From an uncultured Aliiroseovarius sp. (GTDB taxonomy: Bacteria > Pseudomonadota > Alphaproteobacteria > Rhodobacterales > Rhodobacteraceae), in assembly GCF_947492455.1 (NCBI RefSeq), contig NZ_CANLNB010000003.1, forward strand, positions 434,001 to 498,000: a DNA stretch of 64,000 bases. Reading direction: 5' to 3'. A program made the translations under genes and the position numbers. Below the pieces are notes generated by a model that was given only the letters and a program-made list of their open reading frames with translations, made no database searches and was not told the DNA's origin. Positions 41,884-51,238 of the stretch are shown here, piece by piece. Position 1 is the stretch's first letter. The number at the start of each line of letters is the position of its first letter.

Positions 41884-44673
41884 ATGAGCTTGTACACCGA
41901 CTACCTAAATGAGATTGAAGCGCGCAAAGGCGAGGGTCTGAACCCCAAGCCGATCGACGACGGCGCACTGGTGGCTGAACTGATCGAACAGATCAAAGAC
42001 ACCGGAAACGCTGATCGCGAAGCATCGCTGAACTTCTTTATTTACAACACTCTGCCGGGCACCACGAGTGCTGCTGGCGTCAAGGCGGCCTTCCTGAAAG
42101 AGATCATTCTGGGCGAGGCTTCGGTCGCTGAGATCTCGGCCGAGTTCGCTTTTGAACTGCTGTCGCACATGAAGGGCGGCCCTTCGGTCAAGGTTCTGCT
42201 GGACCTTGCACTGGGCGATGACGCTGCAATCGCAGCGCAGGCTGCGGAAGTCCTGAAGACTCAGGTGTTCCTCTATGAAGCCGACACCGACCGTCTGGAA
42301 GCCGCATACAAAGCTGGCAACGCTGTTGCCGCCGATATTCTTGAAAGCTATGCCAAGGCTGAGTTCTTCACCAAGCTGCCGGATGTCGAAGAAGAAATCA
42401 AAGTCGTGACCTACATTGCCGGCGTGGGCGACATCTCGACCGACCTTCTATCGCCGGGTGCCGAAGCGCACTCGCGCGCTGACCGTGAACTGCACGGCAA
42501 ATGCATGATCACGCCCGAAGCGCAGGTCGAAATTCAAGAGCTGCAGAAACAGCATCCGGACGCACGCGTCATGCTGATCGCTGAAAAAGGCACCATGGGT
42601 GTTGGCTCGTCGCGTATGTCGGGAGTGAACAACGTGGCGCTGTGGACTGGTAAAAAAGCCAGCCCCTATGTGCCCTTCATCAACATCGCCCCGGTTGTGG
42701 CAGGCACCAACGGCATTTCGCCGATCTTCCTGACCACCGTTGGCGTGACCGGCGGCATCGGCATCGATCTGGACAACTGGGTCAAGAAGTTGGACGCCGA
42801 CGGCAACGTCGTTCTGGATGAAGATGGTGAAGCCGTTCTGGAAGAGGCCTATTCGGTCGCGACCGGCACTGTCCTGACCATCAACTCGAAAACCAAAACC
42901 CTACATGACGCAGATGGCAAAGAGCTGAAAAGCGTCGCCGCTGCATTCACCCCGCAGAAGGTCGAGTTCATGAAGGCTGGCGGGTCTTACGCTGTTGTCT
43001 TCGGTAAGAAGCTGCAGACATTCGCTGCCGCCGCTCTGGGGCAGGAATTGAAATCGGCTTACGCACCTTCAAAAGAGATCACCGCAGAAGACCAAGGATT
43101 GACCGCCGTTGAAAAGATCTTCAACCGCAACGCTTTGGGTACCACCCCCGGCGCGATCCTGCACGCAGGCTCGGACGTGCGCGTTCAGGTGAACGTGGTT
43201 GGCTCGCAGGACACCACCGGTCCGATGACCGCGCAGGAACTGGAAGCCATGGCTGCGACCGTAATCTCTCCGTCGGTGGACGTGGGCTATCAGTCGGGCT
43301 GTCACACCGCGTCGGTGTGGGACAAGAAGGCGCAGGCCAACATTCCCAAGCTGATGAAGTTCATGAACGATTTCGGCCTGATCACCGCGCGTGACCCGAA
43401 GGGTGAATACCACGCGATGACCGACGTTATTCACAAGGTGCTGAACGACATCACCGTGGATGACTGGGATGTCATCATCGGCGGCGACAGCCACACCCGT
43501 ATGTCCAAAGGCGTAGCCTTCGGCGCAGACTCGGGCACCGTGGCGCTGGCGCTGGCAACCGGTGAAGCTTCGATGCCGATCCCGGAATCGGTGAAAGTGA
43601 CCTTCAAGGGCAAAATGGCCGAGCATCTGGACTTCCGTGATGTGGTGCACGCCACTCAGGCACAGATGCTGGACCAGCATGGCGACAACGTCTTCCAAGG
43701 CCGTGTGATCGAAGTGCACATCGGGACGCTGCTGGCTGACCAAGCCTTCACGTTCACCGACTGGACGGCCGAGATGAAGGCGAAAGCCTCGATCTGTATC
43801 TCGAACGACGAGACGCTGATCGGATCGCTGGAACTGGCTAAATCGCGCATCCAGATCATGATCGACAAAGGCATGGACAACAAAGCCCAGCTGCTGCAAG
43901 GCCTGATCAACAAGGCGGATGCTCGTATTGCGGACATCAAGTCGGGAACCAACCCGGCCCTGACCCCGGATGAGAACGCCAAGTACTTCGCAGAAGTGGT
44001 TGTCGATCTGAACGCCATTGATGAACCGATGATCGCCGACCCGGACGTGAACAACGAAGACGTGTCCAAGCGCTATACCCACGACACGATCCGTCCGATC
44101 TCGTTCTACAACGCTGAAAAGCATGTTGATCTGGGCTTTGTCGGCTCGTGCATGGTGCACAAGGGCGATATCAAGATCGTGGCGCAGATGCTGAAGAACC
44201 TGGAAAAGGCAACTGGCAAAGTCGAGTTTAAGGCTCCGCTGGTTGTGGCAGCCCCGACCTACAACATCATCGACGAGTTGAAGGAAGAGGGCGACTGGGA
44301 AGTGCTCGAGAAATACTCGGGCTTTGAATTTGACGACCTGTTCCCGAAACAGAATGCACGCACCGAGTACGAAAACATCCTGTATCTTGAGCGTCCCGGT
44401 TGTAACCTTTGCATGGGTAACCAGGAAAAGGCTGCCAAGGGTGACACCGTTCTGGCCACCTCGACCCGTCTGTTCCAAGGCCGCGTCGTAGGCGACCTGC
44501 CCGAGAAGAAGGGTGAATCGTTGCTGGCATCGACCCCGGTTGTTGTTCTGTCCGCCATTCTGGGCCGCACGCCCACGATGGAGGAATACAAGGCCGCCGT
44601 CGAAGGCATCGACCTGACCAAGTTCGCTCCGCCGCTGGCTGTTCCGTCGACCACGAAATCGGCACACTTCTAA
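41884..44673 (+). CDS. acnB: Aconitate hydratase B
   Basis: A 929-residue AcnB-type aconitase that isomerises citrate and isocitrate in the TCA cycle and can hydrate 2-methyl-cis-aconitate. The N-terminal HEAT-like domain (about residues 1-160) is followed by the swivel domain, placed before the catalytic domains as in AcnB and opposite to AcnA. Cluster ligands are Cys756 in GSCMVHKG, and Cys840 and Cys843 in PGCNLCMGNQ. It is some 60 residues longer than E. coli AcnB (865). It is monocistronic, with its own terminator. AcnB is less widespread than AcnA in Alphaproteobacteria. Confidence 0.95.
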   Translation: MSLYTDYLNEIEARKGEGLNPKPIDDGALVAELIEQIKDTGNADREASLNFFIYNTLPGTTSAAGVKAAFLKEIILGEASVAEISAEFAFELLSHMKGGPSVKVLLDLALGDDAAIAAQAAEVLKTQVFLYEADTDRLEAAYKAGNAVAADILESYAKAEFFTKLPDVEEEIKVVTYIAGVGDISTDLLSPGAEAHSRADRELHGKCMITPEAQVEIQELQKQHPDARVMLIAEKGTMGVGSSRMSGVNNVALWTGKKASPYVPFINIAPVVAGTNGISPIFLTTVGVTGGIGIDLDNWVKKLDADGNVVLDEDGEAVLEEAYSVATGTVLTINSKTKTLHDADGKELKSVAAAFTPQKVEFMKAGGSYAVVFGKKLQTFAAAALGQELKSAYAPSKEITAEDQGLTAVEKIFNRNALGTTPGAILHAGSDVRVQVNVVGSQDTTGPMTAQELEAMAATVISPSVDVGYQSGCHTASVWDKKAQANIPKLMKFMNDFGLITARDPKGEYHAMTDVIHKVLNDITVDDWDVIIGGDSHTRMSKGVAFGADSGTVALALATGEASMPIPESVKVTFKGKMAEHLDFRDVVHATQAQMLDQHGDNVFQGRVIEVHIGTLLADQAFTFTDWTAEMKAKASICISNDETLIGSLELAKSRIQIMIDKGMDNKAQLLQGLINKADARIADIKSGTNPALTPDENAKYFAEVVVDLNAIDEPMIADPDVNNEDVSKRYTHDTIRPISFYNAEKHVDLGFVGSCMVHKGDIKIVAQMLKNLEKATGKVEFKAPLVVAAPTYNIIDELKEEGDWEVLEKYSGFEFDDLFPKQNARTEYENILYLERPGCNLCMGNQEKAAKGDTVLATSTRLFQGRVVGDLPEKKGESLLASTPVVVLSAILGRTPTMEEYKAAVEGIDLTKFAPPLAVPSTTKSAHF

Positions 44674-44695
44674 AGCCGGCACCAGTGAGATACAG

Positions 44696-44724
44696 AAAGG
44701 GCGGGGAAATTCCCCGCCCTTTTT
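44696..44724. terminator. Terminator between acnB and the glutamine-synthetase-like gene
   Basis: AAAGGGCGGGGA (44696-44707), loop AAT and TCCCCGCCCTTT (44711-44722) followed by TT. The stem is perfect and the flanking A and T runs allow use from both sides. Confidence 0.9.
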
Positions 44725-44749
44725 GCTTTAAGCCTCTGTCGTATGTCGC

Positions 44750-46126
44750 TTAGGCATTCAACAGCAAATGCTGCCGCTCCCACGGCGAGATTTCACGTTG
44801 GTATTCCTCGTTCTCGGCCCACTTGATGTCGGAATAGAGCTTGCAGAATTCTTCGCCCAGAACGGCACGCATCTCTTTCGCCTCGTCGAACAGTTCCAAC
44901 GCAGCACGCAGAGAAGCGGGCAGGGGATCTTGCACTTCCCAGACCTCTTTCACGGCCTCGGCGCGCGGCTCTACCTTGTTCATCATGCCCAGATAACCAC
45001 AGGCCAGCGAGGCTGCGATCGAGATATAGGGGTTCGCGTCCATCCCGATCACGCGGTTTTCCAGACGGCGCGCGGCCGGGCTGGAATGCGGGACGCGCAG
45101 GCCTGTCGTGCGGTTGTCGCTGGCCCATTCAAGGTTCGCGGGCGCCGATTGTCCGTCGACAGTGATCCGTCGGAACGAGTTCACGTAGGGTGCAAACAGC
45201 GGCACCACATCCATGATGTATTTCTGCGAGCCTCCAATGAACCAGCGGAACAAGTCCGAGGCTGATCCGTCTTCGTTTGAGAAGATGTTCTTGCCCGTCT
45301 CTGCGTCCACGATCGATTGGTGCACATGCATCGCGCTGCCCGGCTCGTCGCGGATCGGCTTGGCCATGAAGGTGGCGAAGACGCCGTTTTTCAAGGCGGC
45401 CTCACGGATGGTGCGTTTGAACAGGAAGACCTGATCGGCCAGATTGATCGGGTCGCCGTGGTTCAGGTTGATCTCGATCTGACCCGCGCCGCCTTCTTGA
45501 ATGACCGTGTCGATCTCAAGCCCCTGTGCTTCGGCAAAGTCATAGATCGTGTCGATCACCGGGCCGTATTCATCTACGGCGGACATTGAGTACACCTGAC
45601 GACTGGCGCCTTTACGTCCGGTGCGGCCGATGGGCGGCTCAATCGGCTCATTGGGGTCGTGGTTGGGTTTGGTTAGATAGAACTCGAGCTCGGGCGCGAT
45701 GACGGGTTTCCATCCTTTCGCAGCGTAAAGATCCACAACGCGTTTCAGAAGCCCACGCGGTGAAATCGCCAGCGCCGAGCCGTCGCGGTTATACATGTCG
45801 CAGATCACCTGCAGCGTGACATCCTCTGACCACGGCACAGCACAGGCCGTCGACATATCAGCGCGCAGCACGACATCCCGCTCGACCCACTGGTTTTCAA
45901 TGTCCATATCGACATATTCGCCAGAAATCGTCTGATAAAACAGAGAGATAGGCAGGGCCAGATCGGTTGCGGGATCAAACTTCGCGGCAGGCATCGCCTT
46001 CCCGCGCGAGGTTCCGACAATGTCGGGGATGATGCACTCCACTTCTTCAATGCGACGCCCATCTGCGTAGGCGACAAAATCAGCGGACAAATCCTGGGCC
46101 CAATCCAAGGGGCGCTTTGGTGACAT
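44750..46126 (-). CDS. Glutamine synthetase family enzyme (GlnT/PuuA-like ligase)
   Basis: A 458-residue member of the glutamine synthetase superfamily. Metal-binding motifs are VIAPELEFYL and IQEGGAGQIEINLNHGDP, ATP and ammonia/amine sites include SAMHVHQSI and the C-terminal RLENRVIGMDANPY. It is of the type that ligates glutamate to amines (gamma-glutamylpolyamine or related synthetases) rather than GlnA, since the adenylylation Tyr loop is missing. AAGGAGG lies 5 bases before ATG 46126. It is divergent from an amino-acid ABC transporter over 182 bp with a perfect palindrome, so the two likely serve uptake and use of the same nitrogen compound. Confidence 0.85.
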   Translation of the reverse strand: MSPKRPLDWAQDLSADFVAYADGRRIEEVECIIPDIVGTSRGKAMPAAKFDPATDLALPISLFYQTISGEYVDMDIENQWVERDVVLRADMSTACAVPWSEDVTLQVICDMYNRDGSALAISPRGLLKRVVDLYAAKGWKPVIAPELEFYLTKPNHDPNEPIEPPIGRTGRKGASRQVYSMSAVDEYGPVIDTIYDFAEAQGLEIDTVIQEGGAGQIEINLNHGDPINLADQVFLFKRTIREAALKNGVFATFMAKPIRDEPGSAMHVHQSIVDAETGKNIFSNEDGSASDLFRWFIGGSQKYIMDVVPLFAPYVNSFRRITVDGQSAPANLEWASDNRTTGLRVPHSSPAARRLENRVIGMDANPYISIAASLACGYLGMMNKVEPRAEAVKEVWEVQDPLPASLRAALELFDEAKEMRAVLGEEFCKLYSDIKWAENEEYQREISPWERQHLLLNA

Positions 46127-46191
46127 CAAAACCTCCTTCGGCGTCGTGTGTCATTCGACGCCGGTTTTCATAAAATGAGTTGGTGTCGGAT

Positions 46192-46203
46192 ATTTGATCA
46201 AAT
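46192..46203. promoter_or_regulatory. Perfect 12-bp palindrome ATTTGATCAAAT
   Basis: The palindrome lies in the spacer between the divergent glutamine-synthetase-like gene (start 46126) and the ABC binding-protein gene (start 46309). Its position suggests an operator shared by both, for a regulator I cannot name. Confidence 0.5.
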
Positions 46204-46308
46204 TATGGAGAAGGTCAATGGCCCGTTTTCGATTGCTCTTTTCGCTCGAACACGCGAACGCTTCGCGCTAGGCTCCGATAAAATATCCAATCTGGGGAGA
46301 TTTGAGAC

Positions 46309-47124
46309 ATGAAGACATTGATGACGATCCTCTGCGCATCGCTGGCGGGCAGCGCAGCATTTGCGGCTGACCATTGTGCCGCTGGCAAGACTTTGACCGA
46401 CGGCATTCTGACCATCGCCACTGGCAACCCGGCATATTATCCGTGGGTTATGGACGATGCCCCTGAAAGCAAACAGGGATTCGAGGCCGCCGTCGCCTAT
46501 GCTGTCGCAAATGAGATGGGCTTTTCTGATGACGCCGTCACCTGGGTCCGCACCTCGTTTGACGAGGCGATCCAGCCTGGCGCCAAGAATTTCGACTTCA
46601 ACCTGCAGCAATACTCGATCACGCCCGAGCGGGAAGAGACCGTCGATTTCTCACTGCCGTATTACAGTTCAGCGATGGCAATTCTAACCACCCAATCGGT
46701 GACAGAGAAAGTGGGCGAGCCGACAATGGAAGTCCTCAAGGGGCTGCTTTGGGGGGCAGGTGCCTCGCATACGGGCGCAACCATGGTGGGCGAGGTAATC
46801 GCTCCGGAGCAGGATGTGCTGCTGTATAACGACAACACCGACGTGACCGCGGCCCTGCAAGCCAACCAGATCGATGCGGCGCTGTTTGATCTGCCAACCG
46901 CGCTTTACCTGTCGGCTGTTGTGGTCGAGAACGGTGCGCTTTTGGGGCAGTTCCCGGCTGAGCGTTCGGAAAACCCGGATCAGTTTGGCATGTTAATGGC
47001 TGATGGCAGCCCCTTGAAACCCTGTGTGGATGAAGCCATCCAAGCGCTTACGGACAGCGGCAAACTGGCCGAGATTGAAGCCGAGTGGCTGCAAGGCGCC
47101 ACTGGCGTACCGGTTATCCAGTAA
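46309..47124 (+). CDS. Amino-acid-type ABC transporter substrate-binding protein
   Basis: A 271-residue periplasmic binding protein of the polar amino acid (SBP_bac_3) family. The signal peptide is MKTLMTILCASLAGSAAFA, cleavage likely before ADHC. Family blocks include GFEAAVAYAVANEMGF, TSFDEAIQ and QQYSITPEREETVDFSLPYY. GGGGAG precedes the ATG. It is the first of three genes with a permease and an ATPase. The substrate is an amino acid or a related amine by family and by the neighbouring glutamate ligase, not by any residue I can read. Confidence 0.88.
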   Translation: MKTLMTILCASLAGSAAFAADHCAAGKTLTDGILTIATGNPAYYPWVMDDAPESKQGFEAAVAYAVANEMGFSDDAVTWVRTSFDEAIQPGAKNFDFNLQQYSITPEREETVDFSLPYYSSAMAILTTQSVTEKVGEPTMEVLKGLLWGAGASHTGATMVGEVIAPEQDVLLYNDNTDVTAALQANQIDAALFDLPTALYLSAVVVENGALLGQFPAERSENPDQFGMLMADGSPLKPCVDEAIQALTDSGKLAEIEAEWLQGATGVPVIQ

Positions 47125-47141
47125 GGCGGACGTCGCGCAGA

Positions 47142-47981
47142 ATGACTAAGGCAGACGAAAACCCGGCCATGCCGGGGCGGCGCGCGCAGTATGAAGCTGC
47201 GTTGCGCCGCCGTTCTATGTGGGTCGCGGGTGTCTCGACCAGTTTGGTCTTTCTGGCCATTCTGGTGCTGGTGCCACTGGCGCCGGGCTGGGAAGCGGTC
47301 AAAAAAAGCTTCTTCAACTGGGGCGTCTTTTCCAAGACCTTTCCGGGGTTGCTGGACGCTTTCCTTTTGGACATTGCGATCTTTGCGTGGTGCGCGCCGC
47401 TGATCGCGCTTTTGGGTCTGTTCGTGGCGATCTGCCGCGACATCCAGAAGCCTGCGCTGTATCCGCTGCGTCTGTTTGCGACGGTCTATACCGACGTTTT
47501 TCGCGGGCTTCCGGTCATTTTGGTCATCTATCTGGTGGGCTTCGGCATTCCCGGTCTGGGTCTGCCGCGCCCGTGGAATTCGCCTTATATCTGGGGCTCT
47601 TTGGCTCTGATCCTTGTTTATGCTGCCTATGTGGCCGAGGTCATTCGGTCTGGTATCGGGTCGATCCACAAAAGCCAAAGCTCCGCGGCGCTGTCGCTGG
47701 GGCTTTCGAACGCCGACACCATGCGTTACGTGATCCTGCCGCAAGCTCTGCGCAACGTGCTCCCCGCCAATATGAACCTTGTGGTCGCGCTGCAAAAAGA
47801 CGTGGCGCTTTTGTCCTTCGTTGGCCCGGTCGAGATTTTCCGGCAGGCGGGTGTCTACAAATCGCTCTATGCCAATTTCACGCCCTATGTAGGCGCGGCG
47901 CTTATCTTTCTGGCGATCACCATCCCGATGACGCGGTTTGCTGATCACTTGATGAACAAACGCCGCAAGCAGGAGCAGTAA
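47142..47981 (+). CDS. Amino-acid-type ABC transporter permease
   Basis: A 279-residue HisM/GltK-type permease. After a polar N-terminus of about 25 residues there are five to six membrane helices; the ATPase-contact loop is [20 protein letters not shown] (about residues 184-203), followed by QALRNVLP. It has a single permease subunit, so it probably works as a homodimer. The frame opens further upstream at 47085, inside the binding-protein gene, but the ATG at 47142 gives the expected N-terminus. It lies 17 bases after the binding-protein gene. Confidence 0.88.
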   Translation: MTKADENPAMPGRRAQYEAALRRRSMWVAGVSTSLVFLAILVLVPLAPGWEAVKKSFFNWGVFSKTFPGLLDAFLLDIAIFAWCAPLIALLGLFVAICRDIQKPALYPLRLFATVYTDVFRGLPVILVIYLVGFGIPGLGLPRPWNSPYIWGSLALILVYAAYVAEVIRSGIGSIHKSQSSAALSLGLSNADTMRYVILPQALRNVLPANMNLVVALQKDVALLSFVGPVEIFRQAGVYKSLYANFTPYVGAALIFLAITIPMTRFADHLMNKRRKQEQ

Positions 47982-47985
47982 GCCC

Positions 47986-48708
47986 ATGCTGTCGCTACGA
48001 AATATCCAGAAGAGCTTCGGCGATCACCACGTGCTGCGCGGCATTGATCTTGAGGTTGCGAAGGGCGAGATGGTCTGCCTGATTGGAGCCTCTGGTTCGG
48101 GCAAGTCGACGCTTTTGCGGGCGGTGAACCTGTTGGACCCTGTCGATGATGGAGAGATTTGGTTTGACGGTGTCGACATCGCTGAACCGGGGCTGGATCC
48201 GCAGCCGATCCGTCAGCGCATCGGGCTGGTCTTCCAGTCCTTCAACCTCTTCCCACATATGTCCGCGGCGGAGAATGTCATGCTGGCCCCACGTCGGGTG
48301 AAGGGCCTGTCCCGTGCTGCACAACGGGGCCGTGTCGAGGAATTGTTCGACCGTTTCGGCCTCGGCCATCGGATCGACCACTATCCTGACCAGCTGTCCG
48401 GCGGACAACAACAGCGGGTGGCGATCATCCGTGCGCTCGCCATGCAGCCCGATATCCTGCTGTTTGACGAGATCACGTCGGCGCTCGACCCAGAGCTGGT
48501 GGCCGAGGTTCTGGACGTTTTGCGCAGCTTGCGCGCAGAAGGTATGACGATGATCCTCGCCACCCATGAAATGGGATTTGCACGCGAACTGGCGGACAAG
48601 GTGTGTTTCTTGGAAAGCGGTCGTATTCTAGAAGAGGGCACACCGGCCCAAATCTTCGACGCCCCGCGCGAAGAGCGGACGCGGCAGTTCTTGTCTCAGG
48701 TGCTCTAG
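47986..48708 (+). CDS. Amino-acid-type ABC transporter ATP-binding protein
   Basis: A 240-residue GlnQ/HisP-type ATPase. Walker A is GASGSGKST, the Q-loop is in [12 protein letters not shown], the signature is [15 protein letters not shown], Walker B is [14 protein letters not shown] and the switch His is in ILATHEMGF. The length is that of the family with no extra regulatory domain. It follows the permease gene by 4 bases and completes the importer. Downstream a small gene is transcribed toward it, with stops 12 bases apart. Confidence 0.92.
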   Translation: MLSLRNIQKSFGDHHVLRGIDLEVAKGEMVCLIGASGSGKSTLLRAVNLLDPVDDGEIWFDGVDIAEPGLDPQPIRQRIGLVFQSFNLFPHMSAAENVMLAPRRVKGLSRAAQRGRVEELFDRFGLGHRIDHYPDQLSGGQQQRVAIIRALAMQPDILLFDEITSALDPELVAEVLDVLRSLRAEGMTMILATHEMGFARELADKVCFLESGRILEEGTPAQIFDAPREERTRQFLSQVL

Positions 48709-48720
48709 GGGCGCGCAGGC

Positions 48721-48864
48721 TTAGCGCCAGAAGGCCACCCACTCGGTCAGTTCAAGGAATTTCTTGGCGAGAAACAGAAGGTTCTCGGCACCCCATAGGA
48801 CAACATCCAGCCCGACCAGCAGCAGGATTACTGCGCCCAGAATGATGGCCAACTGATTTGTCAC
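48721..48864 (-). CDS. 47-residue single-helix membrane protein
   Basis: A short frame starting at GTG 48864 with AGGAG seven bases upstream. The protein opens MTNQLAIILGAVILLLVGLD, has one transmembrane helix (about residues 5-24) and ends in an amphipathic helix with aromatic residues (KKFLELTEWVAFWR). It lies downstream of gap on the same strand but beyond gap's terminator. Good ribosome binding site, helix and charge pattern support it as real; it is too short for most automatic callers. I recall similar small proteins in Roseobacter genomes but cannot name a family. Confidence 0.7.
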   Translation of the reverse strand: MTNQLAIILGAVILLLVGLDVVLWGAENLLFLAKKFLELTEWVAFWR

Positions 48865-48936
48865 AAAGAAGCTCCTGCCTGTTGTGAGCGATTATGCAAG
48901 CCGCACCGGTGGGGGCAAGGTAAAACACGCAGGTTA

Positions 48937-48970
48937 AAGAAAACCCCCAAGGGCAGGGCCATTGGGGGTT
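48937..48970 (-). terminator. Terminator of gap
   Basis: Read on the minus strand, AACCCCCAA and TTGGGGGTT (48962-48970 and 48942-48950) enclose an 11-nt loop and are followed by TTCTTT. It lies 26 bases after the gap stop codon. Confidence 0.85.
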
Positions 48971-48996
48971 CTCAGAGTTGCATTTTCAGGGGGGGC

Positions 48997-49995
48997 TTAC
49001 AGCGAGCCCATCTTCACGGCCAGATCGCCCATGCGGGTCGAGAAGCCCCATTCGTTGTCGTACCAGGCCAGAACGCGCACCAGACGACCGCCGATGACCT
49101 TGGTCTGGTCAGCTGCAAAGATCGAGCTTTCTTCGGTGTGGTTGAAGTCGGTCGAGACCAGTTTCTCTTCCGTGTAGCCCAGAACGCCTTTCATGGCGCC
49201 CAGCGACTGCTCTTTCATCACGGCGTTCACGTCTTCGACGGTCACGTCCTTTTCGACCACAACGGTCAGGTCCACAGCCGAGACATTCGGGGTCGGAACG
49301 CGAACAGCCGAGCCGTCCAGCTTGCCCTTCAGAGCAGGCAGAACCTCACCCAGAGCCTTGGCTGCGCCGGTCGAGGTCGGGATCATCGACATGGCGGCGG
49401 CGCGGGCGCGGTACAGGTCTTTGTGGCGACGGTCCAGCGTCGGCTGGTCGCCGGTGTAAGCGTGGATCGTGGTCATGATGCCGCTTTCGATGCCGAAGGC
49501 GTTCAGCAGAACCTTGGCGACCGGAGCCAGACAGTTGGTGGTGCACGAGCCGTTCGAGACCATTACGTCTTCTGCGGTCAACATCTCTTCGTTCACGCCG
49601 CAGACGATGGTTTTGTCCACGTTCGTGCCGGGGGCCGACAGCAGAACTTTCTTGGCGCCCCGTTCGAGGTGCGGCTTGGCTTTGATGCCGTCGTTGAAGT
49701 TGCCGGTGCATTCCAGAACAACGTCACAGCCATCCCAGTCCAGTTCGTTCATGTCATAGGTCGACATCATCTGCATCGGGCCTTGGCCCACATCCATGGT
49801 GCCTTCGCCCAGAACGACGTCGTTCGGGAAGCGGCCATGTACGCTGTCATATTTCAGAAGATGCGCTGCGGTTTCCAGCGGGCCGGTCGCGTTGACCTTC
49901 ACCACCTGGATGTCTTCGCGTCCTGACGCGGCGATCTGCGCCAGGGTGCAGCGGCCGATACGACCAAATCCGTTGATACCGACTTTGACGGTCAT
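48997..49995 (-). CDS. gap: Type I glyceraldehyde-3-phosphate dehydrogenase
   Basis: A 332-residue GAPDH that oxidises glyceraldehyde-3-phosphate to 1,3-bisphosphoglycerate. The Rossmann motif is INGFGRIGR; catalytic Cys151 is in SNGSCTTNCLAP and the partner His in TTIHAYTGDQ. The strand-2 end, where NAD-dependent enzymes have Asn-Asp, reads VKVNATGPLET, with Ala in place of Asp, so cofactor use may differ. AGAGGAAA precedes the ATG. tkt lies upstream on the same strand, separated by two genes. An erythrose-4-phosphate dehydrogenase role is less likely because of the HLLKYDSVHG and TPNVSAVDLT blocks. Confidence 0.92.
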   Translation of the reverse strand: MTVKVGINGFGRIGRCTLAQIAASGREDIQVVKVNATGPLETAAHLLKYDSVHGRFPNDVVLGEGTMDVGQGPMQMMSTYDMNELDWDGCDVVLECTGNFNDGIKAKPHLERGAKKVLLSAPGTNVDKTIVCGVNEEMLTAEDVMVSNGSCTTNCLAPVAKVLLNAFGIESGIMTTIHAYTGDQPTLDRRHKDLYRARAAAMSMIPTSTGAAKALGEVLPALKGKLDGSAVRVPTPNVSAVDLTVVVEKDVTVEDVNAVMKEQSLGAMKGVLGYTEEKLVSTDFNHTEESSIFAADQTKVIGGRLVRVLAWYDNEWGFSTRMGDLAVKMGSL

Positions 49996-50275
49996 GGGTG
50001 TTTCCTCTTTCTCATGGCGGCATACGTGAGCCGCGAGGGGTGTTCAGACTTGCACGCGGTATACCTTTCAGGGCGAGGCCACCCAACCCAGAAAACACCA
50101 TTCGTAACCGCATGATAGCGAAAACATTTGCGATCTGGTGAAGCAGCTGAGCAGGTTAGCGCAAACCTTCGCAGCGGCGAATTATTCCAAGGGTCAGCCG
50201 GTCCTGCCCTTGCCCTTCTAAGCGGTTTCGCTAGATTCGCCCCAAGTTGAGTACAATGAGAGTGAAGGCGGTACG

Positions 50276-51238
50276 ATGAGCGGTTTGATTGCACTTCTGG
50301 ACGACGTGGCGGGCATTGCGAAAGTCGCAGCAGCGTCAATTGACGATGTCGCGGGGCAGGCGGCGAAGGCCAGTGCCAAAGCGGCGGGTGCCGTTATTGA
50401 TGATGCGGCGGTGACGCCGAAATATGTGCAGGGTTTTGAGGCCAAGCGCGAGCTGCCGATCATCGGGCGCATCGCGTGGGGCTCGATCAAAAACAAGCTG
50501 ATCATTCTTCTTCCTATCGCGCTGCTTCTTTCCGCCTTTGCGTCCTGGGCGATTGCACCACTTCTGATGCTGGGCGGGGCCTATCTGTGTTTTGAAGGGG
50601 CCGAAAAAGTCTGGCATACGCTTTTCCCGCACGACCACACGTGGGATCACGCCGAACATGACGAGGGCGACCCGGCCCACTTGGAAGAAGCTAAGATTGC
50701 TGGCGCGATCAAGACCGATTTCATCCTATCGGCCGAGATCATGACCATCATCCTGTCAGGGATCCCGAACAGCAATTTCTGGATGGAGGCCGCCACGCTG
50801 GCGGTCGCGGCTGTGGGCATCACTGTGGCGGTCTATGGCTCGGTCGCGCTGATCGTGAAGGCGGATGACTTCGGCCTCTATCTTGCCAATAACGCGCGGC
50901 TTTCGGTGACGCAGGCGCTGGGGCGTGGGATCGTGAAGGCGATGCCGTACGTTATGAAACTGCTGACCATCGTGGGCACGGCGGCAATGATCTGGGTCGG
51001 CGGCTCGATCATCGTACACGGGCTGCACGAGCTGGGCTGGCATCTGCCCTATGACACCATTCATCACATGGCCGTGGCTGCCGCCCATGCGGTGCCGCAA
51101 TTCGCAGGCGCGGTGGAATGGGCCGTCACGGCGGCGCTGGATGGCGTGCTGGGCCTTGCGCTTGGCGTGCTGATCATTCCCTTGGCAACATGGGTGATCG
51201 GCCCGATCTGGGGCGCGATCTTCAAGGGAAAAGCTTAA
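50276..51238 (+). CDS. DUF808 (YedI-like) membrane protein
   Basis: A 320-residue protein of the DUF808 family. The N-terminus SGLIALLDDVAGIAKVAAAS and the following VTPKYVQGFEAKRELPII are the family's hallmark, and about six membrane helices follow, with a His-rich loop HTLFPHDHTWDHAEHDE between the second and third. The family's function is unknown. The length is that of E. coli YedI (about 305). It is transcribed alone; its TAA stop shares the TTAA tetramer with the stop of the convergent EamA gene. Confidence 0.85.
   Translation: MSGLIALLDDVAGIAKVAAASIDDVAGQAAKASAKAAGAVIDDAAVTPKYVQGFEAKRELPIIGRIAWGSIKNKLIILLPIALLLSAFASWAIAPLLMLGGAYLCFEGAEKVWHTLFPHDHTWDHAEHDEGDPAHLEEAKIAGAIKTDFILSAEIMTIILSGIPNSNFWMEAATLAVAAVGITVAVYGSVALIVKADDFGLYLANNARLSVTQALGRGIVKAMPYVMKLLTIVGTAAMIWVGGSIIVHGLHELGWHLPYDTIHHMAVAAAHAVPQFAGAVEWAVTAALDGVLGLALGVLIIPLATWVIGPIWGAIFKGKA

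Noticed and set aside
43069-44682. A 537-codon minus-strand frame opposite acnB
   Set aside because: The aconitase frame is full length with its cluster cysteines; the antisense frame has no recognisable domain.
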